Below, one piece after another: positions 1 through 10,800 of a stretch of DNA of 13,340 nt. Every line of letters begins with the position of its first letter. Position 1 is the first letter of the stretch. The notes below the pieces were generated by a model. That model saw only the letters and a list, made by a program, of their open reading frames with translations, was not told where the DNA came from and made no database searches. Made by a program: the position numbers and the translations under genes. Origin of the DNA: Hirudo medicinalis (lineage: Eukaryota; Annelida; Clitellata; Hirudinida; Hirudinidae); contig MPNW01000161.1 in NCBI GenBank assembly GCA_011800805.1, positions 388,374-401,713 of the forward strand. The letters run 5' to 3'.

Positions 1-431
1 AGGATGAAGATAGTATTGTTTGACTTCTTCCTGAAAGATATGTTCTAAACCACTGCAGCGGCGTTTGGCGAACTGCAAATGTTTTATCCAATCTGGCAAT
101 GAGGATGTCATGGTCCACAGTGTCAAATGCCGCAGACATGTCAAGAAGGAGAAGAAGGGAGACGTGACCAACATCCAATGCCACCCTGATGTCAGACACA
201 ACTCTTAGGACAGCAGTTTCCGTGGAGTGGTGCGGACGATATGCTGACTGAGTCTTGGGGAGTAGTGCATTATTGTTGAGATGGGTGAGGAGACGGCTGA
301 GAACAAGGCGCTCCAGAAGCTTTGAAAGCACGCTGAGATTGGAAATTGGTCGGTATGATGAAGGTAGTTGTGGATCAAGTATAGATTTTTTAAGTATGGG
401 TCGAACTTGTGCCTCCTTGAAGGAACGAGGA
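1..431 (-). mobile_element. Non-LTR retrotransposon reverse transcriptase fragment (CR1/L2/Jockey-like), partial
   Basis: Read on the minus strand from 431 down to 1, this piece is open for about 143 codons without a stop and runs off the window edge. It encodes the finger/palm part of a LINE-type reverse transcriptase: an FKEAQVRPILKK-like entry, then SSYRPISNLSVLSKLLERL, QSAYRPHHSTETA, and the palm motif LDMSAAFDTVDHDIL, which holds the first catalytic aspartate region, followed by LQWFRTYLSGR. These are family hallmarks of endonuclease-bearing non-LTR elements of the CR1/L2/Jockey group. The later YADD box and the C-terminus would lie before base 1. The upstream (5') side is cut at about 431, where a plus-oriented retroelement-like tail begins, so this copy is truncated or rearranged. 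The clean frame suggests recent insertion. The exact clade is uncertain. Confidence 0.9.
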
Positions 432-551
432 AATGTAAAACATAATAATACGATAAAAAAATTATAAATTCTTAAATCTAGCAACATCTAGGCGCCTCTG
501 CCGCTATGCAAATGGCGCATTATAAATTAACTATTATTATTAACATTGGAA
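432..551 (+). repeat. 120-bp inverted repeat, copy 1 (CR1/L2-like 3' tail)
   Basis: This block is identical base for base to the reverse complement of 5710-5829. It holds a small GC-rich core (GGCGCCTCTGCCGCTATGCA, then AATGGCGCATTATAAATT) followed by ATT repeats. That is the typical look of the 3' UTR of CR1/L2-clade retroposons: a short GC hairpin, a TATAAAT-like stretch and an (ATT)n tail. On this reading the block is in plus orientation, opposite to the adjoining reverse transcriptase piece. Its ends, AATGTAAAAC and the reverse complement of AACATTGGA, also resemble short terminal inverted repeats, so a MITE or SINE-like unit is an alternative. Confidence 0.8.
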
Positions 552-1465
552 TTATTATTATTATTAACAAGAATTATTCAAAATCTGTTAGTTTTACTTA
601 TAAATGGTTGCCAATCGTGCCTGTAAAAATATTCAACTGAAAAGGTTCATTAAAAAGATGATCTTATCTAATTGTAGCCTTTTATTGTTATGATATCCCA
701 ATATAAATACAATGGTAAGTAAGACTATTCATATCCTTCAAGAAAACTTTAGTAGGATTGATGGAAACAAACGTTCAAATGAGGCATGATCCAAGTATTT
801 ACATTTTAGAGTATATTGCTAAAAGTTGGAGAACATTGTTATTGAAATAGGACATTAACCAATAAAACCAGTTTTTATGTTCGCTAGAACTGGAGAAATT
901 ATGTATGGAAACATTGTCAAAACTTTGGGGAATTCATTCCGCAGAAACGCATCAGATTGGATTGTGTGGCATTAAATGACAAGCCTATTGAATCCTTGTT
1001 CAACTATTGTATATTTTCCTGCAAATGCCTTCTCTTGATTTACAAGCTAAATGGAAAGAACTTAAAATGAGACATTTATTCACGGTCTAATTGATTTTTT
1101 TTTTTATTTATGGTCAACGTTTCCTTTTACAACATAATAGTAATAATCTTGAAATGTTAAATATCTCGCGTATCGCATCAAAAATGACAATTTTATCTCT
1201 GACACTATTTATCTGACAAATAATTCCAGATATGTACTCTCTAAAAAAATTTTAAGAAGCGGAACGCAAGTGTGAATCAATTACTCCAAGAACATCTGGA
1301 ATAAATTCTCAATAAAAGCTCCTCGCGATTGTTTCAAAGACCAATGCACTCGCCAATGACAACAATAACAACAACATAAACAACAACAGCCCCTTCCTGC
1401 TTTGTTCTTCTCGAGTGGGACAATCGAGAAGCTGAGTTGCATCTTGCATGTGGCAGTAAGTAGCT
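552..1465. other. AT-rich intergenic region, no gene seen
   Basis: The stretch begins with an ATT microsatellite (about 551-570), a continuation of the retroelement-like tail. The rest is AT-rich with stops in all frames. A (CAA)n/CAACAA low-complexity patch lies at about 1360-1388. No coding, RNA or transposon signature is visible. Confidence 0.6.
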
Positions 1466-1472
1466 TATATAA
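1466..1472 (+). promoter_or_regulatory. Candidate TATA box of the RIM gene
   Basis: TATATAA lies in a locally less AT-rich context (CTTATATAAGCAG). A possible initiator, GCATTCC, follows with its A at about 1492, which is 26 nt after the start of the box. It is 267 nt upstream of the proposed start codon. TATA-like strings are common in AT-rich DNA, so this is an inference from spacing and context. Confidence 0.35.
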
Positions 1473-1513
1473 GCAGAGGCTGCTGTCTTGCATTCCCGTG
1501 CTATCCTGCTACG

Positions 1514-1696
1514 ATGATCAATCCATCCTTGCTGACTTTAAAACATAAGCCATTTCATCTGACAAATACTCCTAGTTTTAGTCGAAATTTATTAATTACT
1601 AGAAATATTTATCTTTCGTTCGATTGTAACGAACTAAATTCATCCTCTACGATAAAAATTGGGAACGTATTTTCTTGTTATTGTTGCCCACGTTGA
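1514..1696 (+). promoter_or_regulatory. Upstream ORF in the candidate 5' leader
   Basis: If transcription starts near 1492, the first AUG of the mRNA is at 1514 and opens a 60-codon frame ending with TGA at 1694-1696, before the RIM start. A second, 6-codon upstream ORF (1719-1739) overlaps the RIM start codon in another frame. Neither peptide resembles a known protein. They could damp translation of RIM, unless an unseen leader intron removes them. Confidence 0.3.
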
Positions 1697-1732
1697 AAGG
1701 ATACTGTTGTTTAAATAAATGTCGCTTGTAAC

Positions 1733-1866
1733 ATGTTAGCTTCAACAAGAGATTCTATGCCACCAATACCTGACTTGACTCACTTGACAGACGAGGAAAG
1801 AAAAATCATCGAATCAGTCATCAACAGACAAAGGGAAGAAGAGGCCAAAGAACAGGCAGCATTAAG
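1733..1866 (+). CDS. RIM exon 1: N-terminal Rab3-binding-type helix
   Basis: Encodes residues 1-44 plus two bases of codon 45. PDLTHLTDEERKIIESVINR followed by QREEEAKEQ matches the family's N-terminal segment (PDLSHLTEEERxIIxxVxxRQ), which forms the first Rab3-binding helix. The donor after AAG is GTTTCA, a weak 5' site, but its phase fits exon 2 exactly. Confidence 0.9.
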
Positions 1867-4800
1867 GTTTCAGCATTGCTTTTTATTTGGAGACGTTTCT
1901 GTATCTGACTGATTCAGAATTGTAAACATCAAAATGAAAACTGAAGTGGTTTAGTTGCTTTGGAGCATGAGTGTTTTCATAATATTGCTTATTAAGCAGA
2001 TGTTCTGCCTTCACTTTATTCCAGCAAAAAATAAAGTTGTGTTTATTTTTATAACTTGTTTTGCAATTTGTGATGATTTGAAAATATATGTTTTTTATTG
2101 CTAACAACACCTTAATATAGAGCCAACATCAAATATGCTTTCTGAACGCATCCAATCAAAAATTGAAAGGAATTTACTTAAGAATAATTAGACAATGGTC
2201 CGCTTATAATTATATGATTATTTACAAAGTTGTGTTAAACGACATGAAAATATAATTTATTTGTTCGATTTATTATTTTTAGTCAAAATTGATTACAAAC
2301 TTGAAGAAACTTTTAAAACAAATTTTGTTATTGTTACGATGTTATTTCCTGATATTTTGTTAATTTTGTCTGTGTTGTCCTAGGAGTCATTTAATAGGTT
2401 CATGAATCGGCTGCAAAATATTCGTCGTGATCATAAATTTCGTCAGAATATTCATCTGACAAACAAGGAAATTCTGCTTTTCTTAAACTTATTGAATCAA
2501 ATTAAATTTTGGAAATAATTTCTGAGGAATCAAATTCGATATTTTTTATATTATTATTTCCTGGTAATTCGAGTCACTTCAGCCACATCTTTTTTTTTTA
2601 AGACGGCTGACTACCAATGGGAGTAAAAACCTTAATAATCCATCTTTTCAAAGAACGTCTTTCTAATAATGATAAAGTTATTGTGCAAAAATATATTGTG
2701 GGGGCATTTATGTATTTATATCCGTATTATTTATCCATCGATAATTTCTAACATTTAACAGAAGCATCCAAAATGATCTGCTGAAATCAAAGCCAACTGT
2801 GGAGAAACCTCTAGAAACAGTGCTCCATTCAATTCTTCCTGGGAATGCCAATGAATCTGTTTGCCAAATTTGCCATAAAACAAAATTCGCTGATGGTCAG
2901 GGACAGGCCTGTCACTTCTGCGGTTTGAAATCCTGCGCCAGATGCGGCCTGAAGTGGATCAATGCAGGCAGCCAGGTGACACGCGTTTCTTACATTTATT
3001 TAGTTAAATATTATTCAATCAGGTTATCTAACTAGCACAATATTTATACAAGATACGGATAATGAGGGTTGTGATCCCGTAATTAAGCTGATACGAGATT
3101 AAGATGTTGCTATAATTCATTTATTCGTGACAAATCCAGCAGCCTCTCTAGTTTCGATGCAGCATTACTATGCAGTAACTTTTGCAGAACTCTTAAATAA
3201 TATTTATAATTTATTACTATAAAATCGTGCGTTATATATATTAAAGTCATGTAAAATCATTTCATTTGTTAGGTGTGGAGTTGCATTTTATGCAAGAAAA
3301 AGAACGAAATTCCAGATAAGATGGACCATTGGTCCCACGGCAATACGCCAAATTTTTCGGGTCAAGTAATCGAACCTCAAACTGCTTACGTCTTCAACAG
3401 CCAACCGAACCCTACCTCAGGTCCCACAAATCAAACACAGCCATCCAATGTAGAAACGCACCAAGGAGTTCGTTTTCAAAATTTTTCGTTGCAATCTGAG
3501 CCCGGAATGATTTCTTCATTGGAAAATCGCTCAAACAATCAACAAAAATACGAATCGTCGAGTTTCCCTCAGATGCCATTTCAATCGCAGCTCACCACAG
3601 AATCTTCCATTTTACCAAACCTTCCACATTTGATAGCTTTGCCCTCTCAGGACACAAAATCTGATTTAAGCAACGTCCAGCACTCCTTCGTGGAACATTC
3701 TGTTCAACCATTCCGTCAACTTTTCGATGGTTCAACTCATAGCCATCCTGGGTGTGATCCTCAAACAAATAATTCCGTCATACTTAAACCTCCAAATTTG
3801 ACGCAAGAAGTTTCAAACATCCAAGTCTACAAACCTTCAAACAATCCAATCTTTGCGAACAACGATCAGAGTTCACACTGCTCAATCAGTAATGGTAATA
3901 ATGTAAAAACGATGCAATTTGTCAATAGAATGTAATGCTAACTGTAAATGTTTCAGAACAACATTTCATTCAAAATGGCAACCTGCTTCCTTCCAGTGTT
4001 GGTCAAATATCTAATCTGCAGCCGGTTTTAATTTATTTGCAGTGTTATTTCTTTCATATCAACGAATAATATTTCATTGTTTTGTCAGGATTTTCATAAA
4101 TTCAAACCCAAAGAAAACATCGACCCGAATTATGAAAGAGATAAACATTTAATATTACATCAAAATGGTTCCTACCAGACAAATTTATACCAACCCCATA
4201 TTGATATGAACCTCCCCCTTTGTTATCGAAACGAAAGGTTAAATGATCGCAATATTTATAAATCAATTATAATAACTTGTTGCTTTAAAACTAAAGTTCA
4301 AACGTCACGAAAACAATTTCAGTTATAGAAGAACTTTAATACCATGTTTCAAATGATATTTTTCAGAGAAGTGAAAAGATGCGAAAGTGTAAATGTCAAC
4401 TATTCATCTCTCAGTTACATTGACAATCCCCAGAACTTTGACCCAGTCGACTATCAAAGCCTGGAGCAGAAGTTTCTAAGAGACGAAAGGTATCCCTCAC
4501 GAATGCCACCGACCTCCTCTCCGCCTCTGACTCGACGTCCAGAACGTCTGATGAAATCTGATCTGCCCCTTGGAAGAAAGCTTCCAGTAATCCAGAAACG
4601 GAGAGATTCTAAGATTTTTTTTCCCGAGAAAACCTTCTTTGAGTTTAACCACGACCAAACATCGAGACCTCGTTACCGAACCGAGCAAAGGCATGGTGTC
4701 TTAGCAGCCGAATTTGCAGAAAATGCTCGTTTTACAGGCAGACCAATCAGAAAAAATAAGAGGCAGTCCTCCATAAGCAGTTCTGACGACGGAATTCAAA

Positions 4801-7800
4801 GCACACCCGAAGGAACAAGCGGTGAGGATTTGGAAAGTGAGAGCATCAGTGAAAAAGGTGCGCTTTCACTAAATTTATTTACTTGTCTATAGTTGCTTAA
4901 TTCCCACATTTATTTGAGCCCGTGTTTGTTCTTTTACTGCTAACGTTACTGTTTATGTTAACTGTTGAATATCTTATTAATGTCTGAAGCCATCATTTCG
5001 AGATATTTTCTAGTTTGTATCTTATTAATACGAATTGCAGCACTATAATCATTGAAACCATTTATTCGGATATTTCAATTTGCAATTTTCTTTCCTTACA
5101 AATTCTGAAATAAAAGAAAAAATGGGAAAATGTGGAAATGTTTTGATAAATTGATGGGTTATCGTAAGAAATGCACAGAGAGCTTTGAAGAATCCGTTCA
5201 AGATATTTTTTTAAAACTGATAAGAGCAATGAATTATCCCTTTTATTGTAGATTTCAATTTAGTCTCAATTCCAGACAAATATTTTAGGACTTAATTCAT
5301 TTATTATCATTTAAATAAAAATATTAATTTCTAGCTTAAACGTTACACTTTTACAATGTTACATTTTAAACATACTTCAAGCAAATGGATGTTTCAGACT
5401 TAAATGAACTTAAATAGAATAATAAAAATATAACGCTTCATTTATACGTCAATAAATTGATTGTGCGCTGCAGTTCTTACAATTTTGTCACTCAATGACT
5501 TGATAATTCTCAGACTTCCCCTCAGCTTTCATAATTCTCTCGAATGCAAATAATTTTTCAACGACTTCAAAATGTTCAATATTTCGGCGTAAACTTGTAT
5601 TCAACTGAAGCAATTGGTTGACTATACTTAAGTATGAATTCCTCATCTGTTCGATTCGTCATTCGTATTTTGTTTTTTAATTTGCTTACTAATGATCACT
5701 TCATGTTCCTTCCAATGTTAATAATAATAGTTAATTTATAATGCGCCATTTGCATAGCGGCAGAGGCGCCTAGATGTTGCTAGATTTAAGAATTTATAAT
5801 TTTTTTATCGTATTATTATGTTTTACATTATCTTAAATCTTTGTAACAATATTTTTTAGTTGCTACGAATTAATTAATGATCATAAATGAAAAGAATCAT
5901 AAGCAAGATTCCACATTCAATCGTTCAGATTGATGCTTAAAATATCGACTTCTATCATATTTGTATATTTTTAATGTCCTTACAATTTATTGTGCTGCAT
6001 GATCAGCAGCTTCTGGTTTAATTGGTTTACTTAAAAGCTTTTTTGTTAACTGCCACTTATTTGCTGGATGATACCGTCGAGCTAAAACGGTTGCCAGTAA
6101 GTGTAGAGTATTATTACAGAGTATTTATTGTTGAAGCTTATGTTAATAGATATACATCAGTTCTTAAGCATGGCAGATTAACCATTTACATAGCACTCCC
6201 GCGAATATTGAGGAACTGACATTTAAGGAAACCAGAGGAAAGATTGAGGCTAATTTATAAAAAGTTATCAACGCTGTTAACGTTTCACAATCAGTCGTTG
6301 CACAATTCGACAAATAATCCTATCATCCTGGTTCAGGAACGTTAAGTCTTCCATTTGTTTCATTGCTTACCTCTTTCGAAATCCGAATTTTGAAGTCATT
6401 ATAAAACTTGAAACATATTCCAAATGAATTTTCTTTGATTACGTGATGTGATCACACATTGTAACGATTAAAACAATTTAGATTTTTGAAATTTTTTGCA
6501 GATCAAAGGTTCTTTGGTGGAGAACATGCTAAGGATGCCTGGAGAAAAGATGAGATGCTGGTTGCAAAAATTAACAAATTTTTGGAGGTGAGACTTCTGC
6601 GAATATTCCGGCAAATGCCAACGATTTTACCATTCTACTCCTTCTCAACAGCACCCTGCTCAATGGTCTCCTTCTCCCGATGGGAAGTACATGATAGGCT
6701 ACATGGTTCTCCAGAAGCCAATAGATGGCGCCGTTTCTGGTGAGAAAGGGAAAGGAGCATTAGGTACTTGGGACTTCTGTGTCGTCAAAATAAAATATAT
6801 TCATTTAATTAATAAATTAAAATTATAAGAGTAAAAAATAACCTCTTAGTTTAAATGAAAATTTGATTATTAGATTACCAATTATAATCAACATGGAAAT
6901 GTTTACAAATTAAATGCATAAATGAAAATCTGCTCAAAAAGTAAAAATAAGTTTAAAGCAAAAATTAAAGTAAACTTGAAGTTGTCTAGGTTCAATAATG
7001 CACACGAAAATGCAATATGAAAAATAATTTGAATAGAAGTTTCCTTTAAAAAGAGGTAAATTCAAGTAACATAATCATCGTAACATTATTAACTTTTTTA
7101 ATAATGACTTCAGAATTGGTGAACTAAATTACGAATTAACTGCAACACTCAGGGTTGAAAGTAACAGGGGGTAAGATGACTCCATCAGGGGTTTTAGGAG
7201 CTTTCATAACGAAAGTAAAGCGAGGAAGTATTGCAGACGTTGCAGGCCAACTGAAATCTGGTAGGATTACTTAATTTGAGTGAATAGTGGAGGGCCGTCT
7301 GTTTATGTTTGTTTTCTCTTGAAAGGTGATGAAGTAGTCATGTGGAATGGCAAGTGTTTGCGTGGGTTGACCTTTGAAGAAGTCTACGATGTTATTTTTG
7401 ATTCCAAATTGGATCCCCAAGTTGAATTGACAGTTTATCGCCCAAACCCTTCTCGTCCTCAAAAAACAAAACTTCAGCAAATACGTAACTTTGCATGATT
7501 TAAAATTAAACATCGAGCATTTGAATTCATTTATTTACATTTCCAGATCATTACTCCTCGCCAAATATTATACGACCCAGTGTTACAATCACATCTCCAG
7601 GCAGTCCTAGTAAACAACCCGCCATGCCCTCACAAACATGTGGAAGATTACAAGTACGTTTTGTCGATATTTCGATGTTTTCGCTGATTGACGTGACTTC
7701 TACGTTTTAAATGGAATTGGATGCAGTTCGAATTTGCAGTTAAAACATACGTACATTTTCTACTTTCAAAAATTGTAAATTTAAAGCAATTTGTCACTTA

Positions 7801-10800
7801 GTTAAAAATGTCTTACGATGCGGCAAGTGAGCAACTGACGGTAACAGTAATAAGCGCCACGAATTTGCCTCCTCGAGAAAATGGACAACCTCGGAATCCT
7901 TACTGCAAACTTTATTTGATTCCCGAACGAAGGTTAAAAAATAATTTATTATTTACATAAATAATTTGGACAATTTCTAAATTCAAATAAATGTTCTGGT
8001 GCAGGGACAAAAGCAAACGCAGGACCAAAACGGTTGCTGGAACTTTGGAACCAAAATGGAACCAAACATTTTCCTATCCTCTGCTGAAAAAATCCGACCT
8101 AAAAAATGAGTCGTTACAAATTGTCGTTTACGATTACGATCGAATTGGTAGTGGAGAATACGTTGGAGAAGTAGGTTTGACATCATTATACGCTCATTTA
8201 AGTAATTAGCGTATTACTTATTATTAACTTAAGTGTATATTGAATAATTATTTACATTCAAATAAATAACGAAATTATAATGATGAAAATAGTGATAACA
8301 ATAGTAACTATTAATTGGTTACATTTAGACTGTAGTGGATCTGAGCATGGAAAGTAAATATGACCAATGCTGCTGGTTTACACTTCACCATTACGATGAT
8401 GGCAGCTCCAGTATAACATCTACTTCCTGGGATGTAAATGTATTTCTTCGTTACTTCTCATTTGTGAAGTTTGTAAATGAAGAGGATCGGAAAACTATTA
8501 AAACAAAAATTCTTATTTAAAATAGAAATAAATTAAATTAATAATTAATATAATAGTAAGCAAACCAGTCGAGTGGAATGCATTAAACTTCTTTCAAATG
8601 AAGCAGGGATGCCTAAAGGCGGGCAAAGACCTCCTAACCCCTCAACCCAGCGGGTTGCGTTTAAGCGATAGTGACGTCTCTGAACAGGAAGCTCTCAATT
8701 TTTCAAAAGAGCAACAGACGAACAACAAACATGAACGAGCAAGATCTTGTTCTCCTTCCAGGTGAATTTTTACGACGATCTCGAGGTGGACTTTTAACCT
8801 TTTTTTTTTCTCAGTAACCTGGTGCAGGTGAAAAGAAGGCAACTTCCTCAAATTCCCTTACATTGTTCTCAGTCTAGCATTGATAAAGGTAGGACAATTA
8901 TTGCTCAAACAAAACATGAAATTATTCTTGATATATGATGTGATACAGCCAGGGCCGCCGAGAAAGGGGGCAAGTGCCAATGGGCCCGGCAATTTTTTGG
9001 GGCCCGCGTGTGTTTTAAAATCTTTTTCTTTACTTTTATATTACCAAATTGACATAACATAGGGGTTCATGGCCGCTATGCCCAGGGGCTTCTGTCGGCG
9101 GCCCTAGATACAGCATACTTACTTCGAGTAGAAGTTGTGCCAGTTACTGTTTACAACGTTTGCTGTCTAAAAGTACAAGTCATGCAATAATTATTAATCA
9201 AAATTTTTGGCAAATTGTATTAATACCACATCGAAAGAATTACGCAAAAACTTTTGGGAAAAGGTGAAATGATTTCAATAGCCAAGCTGGATGTACAACA
9301 ATTATTTTAAACTATTATAAATACAATGTAAAGTTCATCTACATTATTTTACAAACTTTTATTCGGATAATCAATCAATAATGCTTGTCCAGCTTGTTCA
9401 TAAAAATTTCAAATGATATTATTTGGAAGTTCATGAAAATTCGTTTGAATTTGAAATATTTGTTGATTACTTCGCTTCAACTGCTCCTTAACGAGCAAAT
9501 TGAAACATCGTCATCAGTTACCGAAGAATTAGAAGAGCGAGCGAGGAAATTGAAGCTGAGCCTGAACATTAAAAGGCCTGATATTTGCCTGCCATGTTCT
9601 GATTCAGAGTTGACATCTCTTGATCGCGATCGAAAGTTCAGGTACGGAAGGCAGAACCACACGCACGGAAGTTCTCAGACCATGTTAAAGAATCCACATT
9701 ACGCGACTCTTTCCAATAAACGCTCCAACAACCAGTCCAAGACCGATCATGCCAGAGAATCCCTCTCTCCGGCAGAATCTGAGGATTGGCCCTATCAAAG
9801 ACAGGTGCATTCCGACGTAGAGAAAAAGTTTTATCCTGAACGTCCCTATTCAAAATCCGGTAATATCTGTTTGATAATGATTTGGATTTAAAATTTAAAA
9901 TTTAAAATTTGTGAGTTTTTTGAGTGGCGAACAATTTACAATGAACAGCCAAGGAGCCGGATGATGCCATGCATAGTGATGTTTCTGATGTCAGTCATTT
10001 CTCTGTAACCAGAAAACAAAAGAAATCATTCCGTCATGAAAGAAATGAGAAATGGTGAGTCATACTAAATAATTAAAATTCTACTTAATAAAGAAAAGCG
10101 TGAAGTTACCTCATTGGGTTGCTTTCCTGCATTTGATTGTAGAGAACACCTGCTGGCAGCCTAGCTAGTACGGCCAATAAGTGCCCTTGGGAAGATACGC
10201 TATAAACACTGATATGTTTATAAACACTGGTGTTACACAATAAACACTGATATACTGTTTATACCTTCAACTTTTAGGAAATAAGTAAATGGTTAATTAC
10301 CTAGTAGCACTATATCAACATATCTGTTATTTTTATTTTATTACGTTGCGGGAGCTATTATAGTTACCAACGCTAATAAACAACATTTGTTTTATTAAAT
10401 TAATTTAATTAACGAAGTGAACTAATTATGTTTAAAGAATTTTTAAAAAATAAAATAATCCTGTTAATAATGTGAGTTAAAAATTAAAAATAATCGGCAA
10501 AAACTTGACACAATAAGATGATAAAATATTATTGAACTGCCTTTTGGGGCTAAAGTTATAACGGTAGATTATTCCAAGTGACAAATAATAGCAAAATGAA
10601 GAAGGTTTTCTGAAATTTCACAATTTATGGAGGATCACTTTTTAGTCTCCAAGTATTAAAAAAAGAAAGCTATTTGCATTTTCCACTCGCTCATTCATTA
10701 ATCAAACATTACAATGAATGATGTACAAGTACGAAATAAAAGGTAAGCCGAACAAACTAAACGGATTTCAAAAGTAGAATGGAGGCCTTCTCGTGAGAGA

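Noticed and set aside
255..467. 70-codon plus-strand open frame
   Set aside because: Shadow of the minus-strand reverse transcriptase, which gives the recognisable protein; this frame crosses into the 120-bp repeat.
1281..1493. 70-codon minus-strand frame with a cysteine-rich run
   Set aside because: The cysteines come from a CAA/ACA low-complexity patch read backwards; there is no conserved motif.
1883..2110. 75-codon minus-strand frame in intron 1
   Set aside because: AT-rich composition and no recognisable domain; it lies wholly in a RIM intron.
6022..6219. 65-codon plus-strand frame in intron 6
   Set aside because: No ATG start at its first codon, no splice signals that fit the RIM phases, and no familiar content.
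7271..7513. 80-codon minus-strand frame across the PDZ exon
   Set aside because: Antisense of exon 10, whose plus-strand product is a clear PDZ end.
8880..9062. 60-codon plus-strand frame running from exon 16 into the hAT MITE
   Set aside because: It crosses the strong donor at 8889 and reads transposon sequence; not a credible coding extension.
9638..9853. 71-codon minus-strand frame opposite exon 17
   Set aside because: Antisense shadow of a real exon whose plus-strand reading matches the RIM linker.
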